Shown here: piece after piece, positions 34,524 to 43,722 of the stretch
Numbering within the stretch: position 1 is the first letter of the stretch
Layout of the letters: each line of letters begins with the position of its first letter
Source of the DNA: Sporosarcina gallistercoris
GTDB lineage: Bacteria; Bacillota; Bacilli; Bacillales_A; Planococcaceae
Direction of reading: 5' to 3'
NCBI RefSeq assembly: GCF_014836415.1
Contig: NZ_JACSQY010000003.1
Location: forward strand, 62,001 to 126,000
Length of the DNA stretch: 64,000 bases
The notes under the pieces: generated by a model
Told to the model about the DNA's origin: nothing
Databases searched by the model: none
What the model saw: the letters and a program-made list of their open reading frames with translations, nothing else
Made by a program: the position numbers and the translations under genes

Positions 34524-35142
34524 TTCAATACGCTTTAACAGCGAGGGTTTAGTTCCTGCTATTATTCAAGATGCCCGGACCGGTGCAGTCCTCATGCTCG
34601 CTTATATGAATGAGGAATCGTTACAAAAGACAATTGATACAGGGGAAACGTGGTTCTTTAGCCGATCACGGAAAGAACTCTGGAACAAAGGAGCAACATC
34701 AGGAAACAAACAGATTGTGAAGCAATTGGACGTTGATTGCGACCGGGATACCATTCTGGTTCAAGTCGAATCAGCTGGCCCCGCTTGTCATCTAGGAACA
34801 GAAACCTGTTTTACTCATGACGAGCAACAAGACGTCCGAAAGCAACGTACTATTGTTCAACAAGTTGCACAGCAAATTCAAAATAGGAAAGACAATCCTC
34901 AAGAAGGTTCTTATACTACGTACCTCTTCCGTGAAGGAATCGATAAAATCTTGAAAAAAGTAGGAGAGGAGACGACAGAAGTAGTAATTGGAGCGAAGAA
35001 CAATGATTTGGATGAAACTGCAAACGAGCTTGCCGATTTGACGTACCACATTCTCGTGTTGATGGAAGAGCTGGGGCTTTCAATTGACGACGTAAAAGCT
35101 GTATTGAAATCACGCAGACTGCAAGAGGAGGGAAGTCAGTGA
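34513..35142 (+). CDS. hisI: Phosphoribosyl-AMP cyclohydrolase / phosphoribosyl-ATP pyrophosphatase
   Basis: The 209-residue bifunctional HisIE has an N-terminal cyclohydrolase domain ([53 protein letters not shown]) and a C-terminal MazG-like pyrophosphatase domain ([20 protein letters not shown], then [14 protein letters not shown]). It performs steps two and three of the pathway. It overlaps hisF by 11 nt and hisC by 4 nt. Confidence 0.94.
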   Translation: MGTDSIRFNSEGLVPAIIQDARTGAVLMLAYMNEESLQKTIDTGETWFFSRSRKELWNKGATSGNKQIVKQLDVDCDRDTILVQVESAGPACHLGTETCFTHDEQQDVRKQRTIVQQVAQQIQNRKDNPQEGSYTTYLFREGIDKILKKVGEETTEVVIGAKNNDLDETANELADLTYHILVLMEELGLSIDDVKAVLKSRRLQEEGSQ

Positions 35143-36224
35143 ATGCACTATGGAGTGACATGGTCAAACGGACGGAGCCATATACTCCAGGAGAACATGT
35201 GAATGGAGAAGAGTGGATTAAACTGAACACAAACGAAAATCCCTATCCACCTAGTCCTCGTGTGTTTGAAGCGTTGCAGCAGGAACTGACATCGAATTTA
35301 CGAAAATATCCCGAGTCGGATCCAAAAGAACTGCGAAACACTCTCGCAGAATTACATCAAGTTTCTGCGGATCAAGTGTTCATAGGAAATGGATCGGATG
35401 AAGTACTGGCATTTTCATTCATGGCGTTCTTTTCACCAGGCAAGCCGATTGTATATCCTGCAGTCACCTATTCGTTTTATCCGACGTACGCAGCGTTATT
35501 CAATATTTCATACGACACGATTCCCCTTCAGGAAGACTTCACCTTGGATGAAAAAGCATTATATAAGTCAGAAGGGGGAGTTATCTTCCCAAACCCGAAT
35601 GCACCGACAGGGATTGCATTACCGCTTGCAGGTGTTGAAAGAATTGTTAGTGAAAATCAGGGACGCATCGTTATTGTAGACGAAGCCTATGTCGATTTTT
35701 GCAGTGAGACAGCCATTCCTTTACTCGAGCGTTTTGACAATTTACTTATAATCCGTACGATGTCGAAATCCCGTTCATTGGCTGGCCTCCGAATTGGATA
35801 TGCAATTGGTTCAACAGAGATGATTGAAGCTCTGAATCGCATTAAAAACTCGTTCAACTCTTATACGATCGATCGGTTAGCATTAGCTGCTGGCGTTGCT
35901 TCTGTTAACGATAAGGACTATTTCGGTGACACGATACAAGCAATTATCCAGACCCGTGAACAAGCGAAAAAGATATTCGAGTCCCTGGGGTTCACAGTAC
36001 TACCCTCTGCTGCGAATTTCTTGTTTGTCCATCATCCGGAAATTCCTGCAAAACAACTCCACAAAAGCTTGAAATACAAACAAATCCTCGTCCGGCATTT
36101 TTCCAAGCCAGAGACCGAAGAGTGGCTGCGTGTCACAATCGGATCTGATGATGAAATGAAACAGTTCTTTGAAAAGTTATTTGAATTAGTGAGGATGTGG
36201 ACAGACAAAAGTTCGGCATATTGA
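35139..36224 (+). CDS. hisC: Histidinol-phosphate aminotransferase
   Basis: The 361-residue fold-type-I PLP enzyme has [12 protein letters not shown] at the substrate entrance, NPNAPTG, DEAYVDF (from D181) and the PLP lysine K210 in [19 protein letters not shown]. It transaminates imidazole acetol phosphate. A GTG start overlaps the hisIE stop, with GAGGAGGGAA as RBS. In B. subtilis the enzyme gene lies in the trp operon; here it closes the his operon. Confidence 0.93.
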   Translation: MNALWSDMVKRTEPYTPGEHVNGEEWIKLNTNENPYPPSPRVFEALQQELTSNLRKYPESDPKELRNTLAELHQVSADQVFIGNGSDEVLAFSFMAFFSPGKPIVYPAVTYSFYPTYAALFNISYDTIPLQEDFTLDEKALYKSEGGVIFPNPNAPTGIALPLAGVERIVSENQGRIVIVDEAYVDFCSETAIPLLERFDNLLIIRTMSKSRSLAGLRIGYAIGSTEMIEALNRIKNSFNSYTIDRLALAAGVASVNDKDYFGDTIQAIIQTREQAKKIFESLGFTVLPSAANFLFVHHPEIPAKQLHKSLKYKQILVRHFSKPETEEWLRVTIGSDDEMKQFFEKLFELVRMWTDKSSAY

Positions 36225-36292
36225 CGTCTGAAATAGTTCTCACCTGGCTCAATTGTTTGATATAGTGGAGTCAGATAGAGAATGGGGGAAAT

Positions 36293-36637
36293 ATGATGAC
36301 AGAACAATTACCGAATTGTCCTCAATGCGGCTCGCCGTACACGTATGAAGATGGATTGCAATTCGTATGCCCAGAATGTGCATATGAGTGGACTGCAGGT
36401 GAAGAGCTTGTCCAAACAGAGCAATTGGATGTTAAAGATGCGAATGGCAATCCATTGCAAGATGGAGATACTGTCACAGTCATCAAAGACTTGAAAGTGA
36501 AAGGCAGCTCGTCTGTGCTGAAAATCGGCACAAAAGTAAAAGGGATTCGTCTTGTGGACGGCGATCATAACATTGATTGCAAAATCACAGGATTCGGTGC
36601 GATGAAATTGAAATCCGAATTCGTCAAGAAGGGTTAA
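36293..36637 (+). CDS. yjdM: YjdM/PhnA-type zinc-ribbon protein
   Basis: The 114-residue protein has an N-terminal zinc ribbon (C9, C12, C26, C29: NCPQCGS and [10 protein letters not shown]) and a C-terminal beta-rich domain ([40 protein letters not shown]). This is the YjdM family, formerly named PhnA although not part of the phosphonate pathway. Function is unknown. Two adjacent ATGs follow GGGGGAA. A small membrane protein gene starts 3 nt after its stop. Confidence 0.9.
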   Translation: MMTEQLPNCPQCGSPYTYEDGLQFVCPECAYEWTAGEELVQTEQLDVKDANGNPLQDGDTVTVIKDLKVKGSSSVLKIGTKVKGIRLVDGDHNIDCKITGFGAMKLKSEFVKKG

Positions 36638-36640
36638 CCG

Positions 36641-36829
36641 ATGATGAAACTATTCAATTCTAAAACAGTCGATATCGTTTTTGCAGTCCTACTCGGATAC
36701 TTCGCATGGAACCGATATGCAGATGGACATACGGGAGTCGCCATTCTACTTGTCGTAATCGCATTGCTGAATATCGTAGCATTCATGGCTAAACTGAATA
36801 TCGAGAAAAAAGTGAACCGGAATAAGTGA
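36641..36829 (+). CDS. Small two-helix membrane protein, unknown function
   Basis: The 62-residue product has two hydrophobic segments (VDIVFAVLLGYFAWNRYADG and VAILLVVIALLNIVAFMA) and a basic tail. AAGGG lies before the ATG. It is tightly coupled to yjdM and is followed by a terminator, which supports it as a real gene. I do not recognise the family. Confidence 0.65.
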   Translation: MMKLFNSKTVDIVFAVLLGYFAWNRYADGHTGVAILLVVIALLNIVAFMAKLNIEKKVNRNK

Positions 36830-36833
36830 CTGA

Positions 36834-36864
36834 CAGCGACTCTTTACAGAGCGCTGTTTTTCTT
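36834..36864 (+). terminator. Terminator after the yjdM pair
   Basis: CAGCGACTCT pairs with AGAGCGCTG around TTAC, followed by a T-rich tract. Confidence 0.82.
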
Positions 36865-37324
36865 TTGCAGAAGGATGTGGAGAGTACTGCATCGTTTAGA
36901 GAACGATTGAGAAGGAATAAGTAATTATAGTGTAAAAGGAAAGTGGTTATAAAGAAGAGAAAACTCTTATTCCGTTTACCGTATTTATGTGTAGAGGTAT
37001 GACTTGCTTTCTTACTCAGCCATTACTCACCGCCGTTAACGGAATGACAGTATATGTGGTGGAGGATTGCCTATATCATTCTTGGAATCACCGGGACAGA
37101 ACTACTTGGAATTATGGCCAAACAAAAAAATGGATGGTCTGTGCGGTACACTTACTCTGTTCATGCTGACTTTGGACAATTTATGTGAATGCAACAGTTG
37201 CTTGTGAAAACTAGAAAACTGTTTATTTTCAACGATGCCCATTATCTTGCAAAGCTGTTGTGTCTTAATGAACAATCCTGTACAATGGACGGATGAAATG
37301 CATTATCTGAAATGAGGATGTCTA
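36865..37324. other. Gene-poor stretch before rlmN
   Basis: About 460 nt without a clear gene. The only protein-like piece is a 44-codon frame at 37054-37188. The last 60 nt hold the rlmN promoter and RBS region. No repeats shared with other parts of the window were seen. Confidence 0.5.
37054..37188 (+). pseudogene. Possible membrane-protein fragment
   Basis: A 44-codon frame starts MWWRIAYIILGITGTELLG and then becomes polar. Its composition resembles a real membrane protein, but the RBS is weak, the frame is closed by TGA just upstream and no family is recognised. It may be a decayed gene remnant or chance. Confidence 0.25.
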
Positions 37325-38389
37325 ATGAAAAAATCAATATATGGTCTAACGTTTGACCAACTTACCGATTGGCTTATTGAAAATGGGCAGAAGAAATATC
37401 GTGCCGTACAAGTTTGGGATTGGTTGTATAAAAAACGGGTCACTCAGTTTTCCGATATGAAGAACATCAATGGTGACTGTGTGGAATTGTTGGAAGCGAA
37501 CTTTGTGATCCAGTCATTGGAACAAGCAGTGAAACAAGAGTCTGAAGACGGTACCATCAAGTTCCTTTTCAAAATGCAAGATGGTAACTTGATCGAAACA
37601 GTCTTGATGAAATTTCCATATGGCCATTCAGTCTGTGTGACGACTCAAGTCGGCTGTAACATCGGATGCAGTTTCTGTGCAAGTGGATTATTGAAAAAGA
37701 GCCGTGACTTGAACTCTGGAGAAATCGTCGAGCAGATTATGAACGTGCAGCATCACTTGGATTTGAAAGGCAATGACGATCGAGTGAGCCATATCGTCGT
37801 CATGGGAATCGGAGAACCATTCGATAACTATGATAATCTGATGAATTTCTTACGTGTTGTTAACGACCAAAAAGGTTTGATGATCGGCGCCCGTCACATA
37901 ACTGTATCGACAAGTGGATTGACACCAAAAATTCGTGATTTCGCAAACGAAAACATCCAAGTCAACTTGGCCGTATCATTGCACGCTCCGAATAACGAGT
38001 TGCGTACTCGCATTATGAAAATCAATCGGGCATACCCAATCGAAAAATTGATGGATGCCATTGACTATTACTTGGAAACGACGAACCGACGAATTACTTT
38101 TGAGTATATCTTGTTGAATGACGTGAATGATCATGTCGCTGAAGCAGAACAACTCGCGAAATTGCTTTACAACAAACGTCACTTGTCGTATGTGAACTTG
38201 ATTCCGTATAATCCGGTCGATGAGCATGACCAGTACACGAGAAGTGAGCCTGAGAATATCAAGAAATTCTATGAGACGCTTAGGAAGAGGAACATTGTGT
38301 GCGGCGTGCGTATGGAGCAAGGTACGGATATCGATGCGGCTTGCGGTCAATTGCGAAGTAAGCAGATTAAGAAGGAAAAAGCATTGTAA
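37325..38389 (+). CDS. rlmN: 23S rRNA / tRNA adenine C2-methyltransferase
   Basis: The 354-residue radical-SAM enzyme has the cluster motif C111-x3-C115-x2-C118 ([12 protein letters not shown]), [13 protein letters not shown], and the methyl-transferring C340 near the end (AACGQL). It methylates A2503 of 23S rRNA and A37 of some tRNAs. GAGG precedes the ATG. The motif spacing fits RlmN; Cfr resistance enzymes share it, so the overall likeness, a chromosomal single-copy setting and the usual length decide for RlmN. Confidence 0.93.
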   Translation: MKKSIYGLTFDQLTDWLIENGQKKYRAVQVWDWLYKKRVTQFSDMKNINGDCVELLEANFVIQSLEQAVKQESEDGTIKFLFKMQDGNLIETVLMKFPYGHSVCVTTQVGCNIGCSFCASGLLKKSRDLNSGEIVEQIMNVQHHLDLKGNDDRVSHIVVMGIGEPFDNYDNLMNFLRVVNDQKGLMIGARHITVSTSGLTPKIRDFANENIQVNLAVSLHAPNNELRTRIMKINRAYPIEKLMDAIDYYLETTNRRITFEYILLNDVNDHVAEAEQLAKLLYNKRHLSYVNLIPYNPVDEHDQYTRSEPENIKKFYETLRKRNIVCGVRMEQGTDIDAACGQLRSKQIKKEKAL

Positions 38390-38407
38390 TTTACTTGATC
38401 TGCAACT

Positions 38408-38452
38408 AAAAAGCAGAACGTGGGAGTGTTTGAACTCCACGTTCTGCTTTTT
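38408..38452. terminator. Bidirectional terminator after rlmN
   Basis: AAAAAGCAGAACGTGG pairs with CCACGTTCTGCTTTTT. It lies between rlmN and the convergent membrane protein gene. Confidence 0.9.
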
Positions 38453-38460
38453 GCTGTCTT

Positions 38461-38829
38461 CTATTTGTTCTTCCCTATGAGGATTACGATGAATTGAACA
38501 ATTAATCCTACACCTAGACTGAATGAGGAGAAAATATAGACGGAAAGGACTCCAATGGATTGTCCAAGTTCTCCTTCAATCGTAAGGATACTACGGAAAA
38601 ATTCCTCAAAACTGATGATCATCCCCGCCATGAAGAACCAAAATGCGATAGGCAACTTGTAAAATAATAGCAATAACGCAATGAGTCCCACTGTTAATGC
38701 AAATACGGAAAAGGCAAGATAATTTTTCCAACCTAAATCCACTCCACTAATTGTACGAACACCGATAATAAAAAGTACCAACGTCGATAATCCAGTAAAC
38801 AAACCGATTTTCCCTAAGTGACGGTCCAT
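38461..38829 (-). CDS. Membrane protein of unknown function
   Basis: The 122-residue product has four hydrophobic segments and short polar loops, starting MDRHLGKIGLFTGLSTLVLF and ending in IGKNK. The ATG at 38829 has AGGTG six nt upstream; a longer frame exists upstream but starts in the terminator of the neighbouring gene. I do not recognise a family. Confidence 0.65.
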   Translation of the reverse strand: MDRHLGKIGLFTGLSTLVLFIIGVRTISGVDLGWKNYLAFSVFALTVGLIALLLLFYKLPIAFWFFMAGMIISFEEFFRSILTIEGELGQSIGVLSVYIFSSFSLGVGLIVQFIVILIGKNK

Positions 38830-38885
38830 ACGATGCACCTGCTTTCCATCCAACATCATACCGAAAATGGAACGTTTCTGCACAC

Positions 38886-38922
38886 AAAAAAAGCACAACC
38901 TCGTGAACGAACGAGGTTGTGC
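38886..38922 (-). terminator. Terminator of the yflT-like gene
   Basis: GCACAACCTCGT pairs with ACGAGGTTGTGC, followed on the minus strand by a run of T residues. Confidence 0.88.
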
Positions 38923-38937
38923 GGATTACATATAGGC

Positions 38938-39258
38938 TTATTTGTTGGCAATAACGACAAGTTTCCCTTTGTCGAGTTCGCTCTCAGCTGCTGCTGCGTC
39001 TTCTTCAGTGAGACCAGCACCGTGCATCTTGCTGCGAAGTTCGTCCCCACGAGAGCTGAACATGTTCTTCATGGAATCGAGGAAGCCTTGCTCCTTCACA
39101 CCAGCTTTTTCAGTGTCCAATGCGTCTGTAATATGATCTCCGCGTTTCTTATCATGTGCGAAAACATAAATTTCGTCATGAGTGTAACCTTTGGATGTTA
39201 GCTCATCTACTTTTGCCTTTGCTTGGACTGCGTTTTCTACATAATATTTTTCTACCAT
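38938..39258 (-). CDS. yflT: General stress protein 17M family (YflT-like)
   Basis: The 106-residue protein matches the YflT/GSP17M N-terminal fold: YYVENAVQAKAKVDELTSKG, then EIYVFAHDKKRGDHITDA, and the C-terminal AAAAESELDKGKLVVIA. Its biochemical role is unknown. In B. subtilis yflT is strongly sigma-B dependent, and a sigma-B-like promoter is visible upstream (39309-39334). GGAGG lies 8 nt before the ATG. Confidence 0.88.
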   Translation of the reverse strand: MVEKYYVENAVQAKAKVDELTSKGYTHDEIYVFAHDKKRGDHITDALDTEKAGVKEQGFLDSMKNMFSSRGDELRSKMHGAGLTEEDAAAAESELDKGKLVVIANK

Positions 39259-39308
39259 GTGTAAATCCCTCCAATAAGTAATTGCTTCTTTGTTGCTCTA
39301 GTGTATGT

Positions 39309-39334
39309 ATACCACCATTGCATCCAGGTTAAAC
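39309..39334 (-). promoter_or_regulatory. Sigma-B-type promoter of yflT
   Basis: Read on the minus strand, GTTTAA (39334-39329) and TGGTAT (39314-39309) are 14 nt apart. The sigma-B consensus is GTTTAA, 12-15 nt, GGGTAT. It lies about 50 nt before the start codon. Confidence 0.7.
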
Positions 39335-39392
39335 AACTATCGTTAAAATGGAGTTCAATCCATACGCAAGAGAAGGAAGAAAGAGTGAAGCA

Positions 39393-39692
39393 TCAAAGAT
39401 ATAAATCGCCTCTTATACGTTTAAATGATTTCAAGAAAAAGGTTGGGTCGACATTGACATGGAACGACCGGACGCCTTGATTTGTATGAAGATAGAACAA
39501 GCACGTTCCATCTGAAAACGGTCGATAGGAACAGTCATGGATCGCATGGATAGGATAGGAATTTTGCTGCGAAACGATCTTGCTTTCATGCAGGGCTAGC
39601 GTGCAGACTGCTGTAGTTACCGTCTGCTCAATCCAACCTACTGACTTATGTGGAACCGTATAGGACAACGTCGCAATTGCTTCTGAGTCCAA
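39393..39692 (-). CDS. Conserved hypothetical protein
   Basis: The 99-residue product has a mainly beta character, with IATLSYTVPHKSVGWIEQTV near the start and CSYRPFSDGTCLFYLHTNQG, FHVNVDP and FLKSFKRIRG later. The pattern resembles small PH-like Bacillales proteins of unknown function. A TTG start is preceded by AGGAGGGA. It follows the sco gene by 20 nt on the same strand and may be the last gene of that operon. Confidence 0.68.
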   Translation of the reverse strand: MDSEAIATLSYTVPHKSVGWIEQTVTTAVCTLALHESKIVSQQNSYPIHAIHDCSYRPFSDGTCLFYLHTNQGVRSFHVNVDPTFFLKSFKRIRGDLYL

Positions 39693-39712
39693 AGAATCCC
39701 TCCTAAATCGTC

Positions 39713-40282
39713 TTATTTCATATAGTCTTTTACTGTTTTTAGTAAATCATGTACATAATCTTCATCAACATAGTTGAATTCACTGATCAGTTTACCATCT
39801 TTTGCAATCAGGTAAAAATTTGTTCCGTGGATGACTTGATCGGATGTTTCAGGTTTTTGGATGATCGTTTGGAAATTATCTCTGGCGAAGGTGGTGATTT
39901 CTTGAGCGGAATAGCCCGTTAGAAAATGCCAATTAGTTTCGTCGTCTGTGAACTGAGCAGCATATGCTTTTAACTTGTCCGGTGTATCCACTTCAGGGTC
40001 AGCAGTGAAGGAAACAAATTGGACATCCAAGTCGTGTTTCTTGAACTCTCGCTGCAATGTGGCCATTTCGGAAGTCATCGGAGGACAAACGGTTTCACAA
40101 TTTGTAAATATGAAATCTGCTATCCAGACTGTATCTTCTAACTGTTTCAATCCGAATGCTTCCCCTTGCTGATCTATAAAAGTGAACGAAGAAATTTCTC
40201 TGATCGGTGTTTTAGGTGAAGAGCAGGAAGACAGTAAAACGATCACTGCTAGCATAATAGGGACGACTCGAGTTGCATTCAT
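39713..40282 (-). CDS. Sco1/SenC-type copper chaperone lipoprotein
   Basis: The 189-residue lipoprotein has a signal with lipobox LLSSC (lipidated C20), then a thioredoxin fold with the copper motif C62-x3-C66 (NCETVCPP) and the distal H152 (VIHGTNFYLI). Sco proteins deliver copper to, or keep reduced, the CuA site of cytochrome c oxidase on the outer face of the membrane. It overlaps the histidine kinase gene by 4 nt, so oxidase assembly and the two-component system are linked. Confidence 0.92.
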   Translation of the reverse strand: MNATRVVPIMLAVIVLLSSCSSPKTPIREISSFTFIDQQGEAFGLKQLEDTVWIADFIFTNCETVCPPMTSEMATLQREFKKHDLDVQFVSFTADPEVDTPDKLKAYAAQFTDDETNWHFLTGYSAQEITTFARDNFQTIIQKPETSDQVIHGTNFYLIAKDGKLISEFNYVDEDYVHDLLKTVKDYMK

Positions 40283-41694
40283 GTTGCCTCCTCCTCTTCA
40301 GTAAACATCGGTAAGTCAATTGTGACAGTCGTGCCAGTAGCAGGATCGCTGTCCATATTGAACGTACCGTGATGAAGTCGGACGATCTCTTTTACAATGG
40401 ACAAACCAAGCCCCGTTCCACCTGTAGTCCGTGTTCTGGCTTTGTCTGTACGGAAGAAACGTTCTCCCATCCTACTTAAATCTTCCTTGGAAATTGTTAG
40501 TCCTTCGTTTTGGACTTCATAACGAACATTAGCACCGTGCTCAAATAATCGGATTTGAACAGTCCCGCCGTCAGATACGTACTTGACAGCATTATCAATC
40601 GTATTGTAAAAAACTTGTTGAATCCGATCAGGATCTCCGAGGATGATCAAGTCCTCTTCTACTTCAAGCTTGAGATGAATGGATCGAGACGATAAGTGGA
40701 TTCGGAACAAATCCACAGTGTCGACTAGCACTTGTGCCACGACAATCGGTTCAGTATCAACAGTGAACAGTCCTTCTTGAAGATGGTTTAAATCAGTCAG
40801 GTCGTTGATCAATTTACTGAGTCTTGCGGTTTCTTTTTCAATGGTACTGAGGTAGTTCTCAGAATCCGGATTAGAATTTTGAGACTCGCTGATCTGTTTT
40901 AACGCATGCGTATATCCGCTAATGTAAGTGAGCGGCGTCCGCATTTCATGTGCCAGATTGCTTGTGAATTCGCGTTTTCGTTCTTCTTGTGCTTCCAGTG
41001 ACGAGCTCATCGTATTGAAGGCCCGAGCTAACTGACCGATTTCATCGGAACGTTCTGTAGCCACCCTGCCCGAATAGTCTCCATGAGAAATGTTGGCAGC
41101 CAATCTTTCTAATTTCCGTAACGGACTGAAAAGGGAGCTCCATACGCGGTTGATAAGTAAGAAAAGTATCAAGAAGAATCCTGAACCTGCAGCGATCAGT
41201 AAAGGGATGCTTTCTTTGAACACATCTTGGATTGCAGCAAGAGGCACGTAGATATAAATAAAACCAATCAATGAATCTTTTCCTCGAATTGGAAAGATGG
41301 CTCCTAGAATTTCACGATCGAATTCTTCCACATATCCTTTTTTTACAACGTAGGACCCTTTTTCAAGAATTTTTCGATCCGAACGATCCACTAAGCTTTC
41401 GTAGTTAACTTGGTAAGGAAAGTAAGAGGATAGATCGTCAAGCTGATCGACAACAACAATTTCATATTCAGATACGACATTATACCATTGGATCTTTTCG
41501 ATGATATCATCGCTTAGTTCTCCGAAGTGGTAGTGAGCGGCTGTTCGTTTTCCTTGATAGACAATCGATTCTTCAATGCTTTCCAAATACAATTTTGAAT
41601 ACAGGAAATGAATGAAGAAAAACGAAAACAGAATTGTAAATGCTAGGCTTAAAAAGAATAAGGATAAGATTTTTTTACTCAATGTCAGTTTCAT
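40279..41694 (-). CDS. Membrane sensor histidine kinase
   Basis: The 471-residue kinase has two membrane helices (about 10-32 and 161-182) around an extracellular sensor, a HAMP domain starting near SPLRKLERLAANISHG, the phosphoacceptor H249 (LAHEMRTPLTYISGY) and a HATPase domain with N, G1 and G2 boxes (YNTIDNAVKYV, GTGLGLSIVK). It pairs with the response regulator 4 nt upstream. It shares a transcript with sco, and a divergent YtkA-like lipoprotein suggests a copper or oxidase-related signal; that link is inference. Confidence 0.93.
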   Translation of the reverse strand: MKLTLSKKILSLFFLSLAFTILFSFFFIHFLYSKLYLESIEESIVYQGKRTAAHYHFGELSDDIIEKIQWYNVVSEYEIVVVDQLDDLSSYFPYQVNYESLVDRSDRKILEKGSYVVKKGYVEEFDREILGAIFPIRGKDSLIGFIYIYVPLAAIQDVFKESIPLLIAAGSGFFLILFLLINRVWSSLFSPLRKLERLAANISHGDYSGRVATERSDEIGQLARAFNTMSSSLEAQEERKREFTSNLAHEMRTPLTYISGYTHALKQISESQNSNPDSENYLSTIEKETARLSKLINDLTDLNHLQEGLFTVDTEPIVVAQVLVDTVDLFRIHLSSRSIHLKLEVEEDLIILGDPDRIQQVFYNTIDNAVKYVSDGGTVQIRLFEHGANVRYEVQNEGLTISKEDLSRMGERFFRTDKARTRTTGGTGLGLSIVKEIVRLHHGTFNMDSDPATGTTVTIDLPMFTEEEEAT

Positions 41695-41698
41695 CGGC

Positions 41699-42370
41699 TT
41701 AAACCTCGAATTTGTAGCCGATACCCCAGACAGTTTCTATTTTTCGACCTTCGTCACCTAACTTCAACCTCAACGTCTTAATATGTGTGTCGACGGTACG
41801 AACGCTACTATCGTGATCATCTCCCCAAACAATCTGGAGAAGTTCGTCTCGTGAGTAAACGCGTCCTGAATTTTTAGCGAGAACGTAAAGAATACCGAAT
41901 TCTTTTAGTGTCAGTGACAAAGCTTTTCCATTCAATGTTGCACGGTGAGCTTCTTTATCGATTTCAAGTGGTCCGAATGAGAGTGCACTGTTTAACCCTT
42001 TCCGTTGGTAGGATCTGCGTAAGACAGAGGCTACACGTGCTAGTAATTCTCCTGGTAAGAATGGTTTTACAATATAATCATCACCATGTTTGAGACCTTT
42101 GATTTTATCCCATTCGTCACCCTTAGCCGACAAGAAGATAATTGGAAGGTCAATCGTTCGTTTCACTTCTTGAGCAAAGAGGAATCCATCCATATAAGGC
42201 ATCATGACATCTGCTAAACAAAGATCTACCCGGATTTCATGCAGAAGGGAAAGCGCGTGAACTCCGTCTGTCGCTTCCACCACTCGATACCCATCAGCTT
42301 CTAAAAATGTACGGATCAGTTTTCTCATTTCTGCTTCATCATCGATTACCATAATTGTATACGACATCAT
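41699..42370 (-). CDS. OmpR/PhoB-family response regulator
   Basis: The 223-residue regulator has a receiver domain with acidic pocket D10/D11 (MVIDDEAE), phosphoacceptor D54 (LADVMMPYMDG) and the conserved lysine in YIVKPF. The winged-helix DNA-binding domain ends in VRTVDTHIKTLRLKLG and VWGIGYKFEV. GAGGAAA precedes two adjacent ATGs. It is the first gene of the RR-HK-sco operon and divergent from the lipoprotein gene at 42545, which may be a target. Confidence 0.94.
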   Translation of the reverse strand: MMSYTIMVIDDEAEMRKLIRTFLEADGYRVVEATDGVHALSLLHEIRVDLCLADVMMPYMDGFLFAQEVKRTIDLPIIFLSAKGDEWDKIKGLKHGDDYIVKPFLPGELLARVASVLRRSYQRKGLNSALSFGPLEIDKEAHRATLNGKALSLTLKEFGILYVLAKNSGRVYSRDELLQIVWGDDHDSSVRTVDTHIKTLRLKLGDEGRKIETVWGIGYKFEV

Positions 42371-42544
42371 TTGGTTTCCTCATTTCATCAATCGTTAATC
42401 AGTTCAGTTTCTCAAAAAACAGTGAACATTCCATGAAGTTTTCAGACTTCATCATTCCTTCGAATTTACTTAGTACAATGATGCTCATAACGTAATAATA
42501 CTTGATAGCGGACAAACCGTTAAGCAAAAAGGAGCGAGATTCAA

Positions 42545-43309
42545 TTGAAAAAAAGACATTTGGCAATTAGCACAGCACTCATCGCACTCTTAGCATCAGG
42601 ATGCGGGCAAAATGATACAGAAACAAATGCAAGTGAGGACGAAGAAGTAGTGGTGGTCCCCATCTCCGTGGATTTAACCGTTCCTGAAACAGGAAAAGCG
42701 GGGGAAGCGATTCAATTAGAAGCTGCAGTCACTCAAGGTGATGAAAAAGTAACGGACGCAAATGAAGTTGAATATGAGATCTGGGAAGATGGAAAGAAAG
42801 AGGACAGCTGGAAGGTCAAATCGGATCAGAACACGGATGGTGTATACGAAGCGGAAGCAAAATTTGAGCATGATGGCGTATATCATGTGCAAGTCCACGT
42901 TACAGCGCGAGATATGCATACAATGCCGATGAAAGAAATCACAATTGGTGCAGGAACCCCTGATGATGAAGCTGAAAGCGAAGAAAGTCATGATCACCAT
43001 GATAGTGCAGAAGGCTTCTCAATGCATTTCATGGAACCTGAAGCCGTGAAAGTGAATGAATCAGCAATGATGATCGTCCATTTGCAGCAAGATGAAAATC
43101 CGCTTGAAAAGGCACGCGTTCGACTAGAAGTTGTCGTGAATGACAAAAAGGATGAAGCGAAATGGGTTCAGTTAACCGAAGAGAAACCCGGCGAATATCA
43201 TGGTGAAATGACATTTGACACAGCCGGAACAGCAAGTGTTACCGTCCATGTTGAAAATGATGCAGGCTTGCATGAGCACGAAACACACGAAATCACTATT
43301 GCAGAATAA
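42545..43309 (+). CDS. YtkA/FixH-like lipoprotein with two domains
   Basis: The 254-residue lipoprotein has a lipobox LLASGC (C20), an acidic linker and two YtkA-type immunoglobulin-like domains (about 40-138 and 158-252), the second containing MHFMEPEAVKVNES. A His/Glu-rich ESHDHHD linker separates them and HEHETHE closes the protein, suggesting metal binding. A TTG start has AAGGAGCG upstream. YtkA/FixH domains often accompany oxidase assembly and copper proteins. It is divergent from the RR-HK-sco operon. Confidence 0.85.
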   Translation: MKKRHLAISTALIALLASGCGQNDTETNASEDEEVVVVPISVDLTVPETGKAGEAIQLEAAVTQGDEKVTDANEVEYEIWEDGKKEDSWKVKSDQNTDGVYEAEAKFEHDGVYHVQVHVTARDMHTMPMKEITIGAGTPDDEAESEESHDHHDSAEGFSMHFMEPEAVKVNESAMMIVHLQQDENPLEKARVRLEVVVNDKKDEAKWVQLTEEKPGEYHGEMTFDTAGTASVTVHVENDAGLHEHETHEITIAE

Positions 43310-43382
43310 AAGACTGTCATATTCGAAATTTCATCGAGAACTCTATATAATGTAGTAAATAGATGAAATGAGGGGATTTATA

Positions 43383-43712
43383 ATGAACTATCCGGAAAAA
43401 ACATGTTCCGTTGAAAGACTTGTCACAGTACCTGCAGATGTAGAAAAAGTACTGGAAGGTAAAAAGACTGCAACACGTAGAAATGGTGTTTACGCATACC
43501 CAGGTGAGATTATGGAGTTGGAAGGTAAGGAATTCAAAGTGGATTCACTTTACCAGCAAACACTGGGTGAAGTCACAGAAATGCATGCCCGTCAAGAAGG
43601 ATTTGAAAGTTTAGACGCATACAAGCAATCGATTCTCGATATGCATGAAGGGATGAAATGGATTCCGACGATGAAAGTATGGGTGCACGAGTTTTCTCCC
43701 GTAACGAATTGA
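43383..43712 (+). CDS. ASCH-domain protein
   Basis: The 109-residue protein resembles ASCH domains (EGKKTATRRNGVYAYPGEIM, then VTEMHARQEGFESLDAYKQS and KVWVHEF). ASCH folds are PUA-like and bind RNA or act in nucleoside or tRNA metabolism. The ATG at 43383 has GAGGGG upstream. It is followed 10 nt later by a membrane protein gene on the same strand. Confidence 0.75.
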   Translation: MNYPEKTCSVERLVTVPADVEKVLEGKKTATRRNGVYAYPGEIMELEGKEFKVDSLYQQTLGEVTEMHARQEGFESLDAYKQSILDMHEGMKWIPTMKVWVHEFSPVTN

Positions 43713-43722
43713 TGGAAGTCAT

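Noticed and set aside
36987..37169. 60-codon frame before rlmN
   Set aside because: Composition rich in Cys, His and Trp, no RBS; the other frame at 37054 is more protein-like but still weak.
37325..38389. Cfr-type resistance methyltransferase
   Set aside because: Length, chromosomal single-gene context and overall sequence fit housekeeping RlmN.
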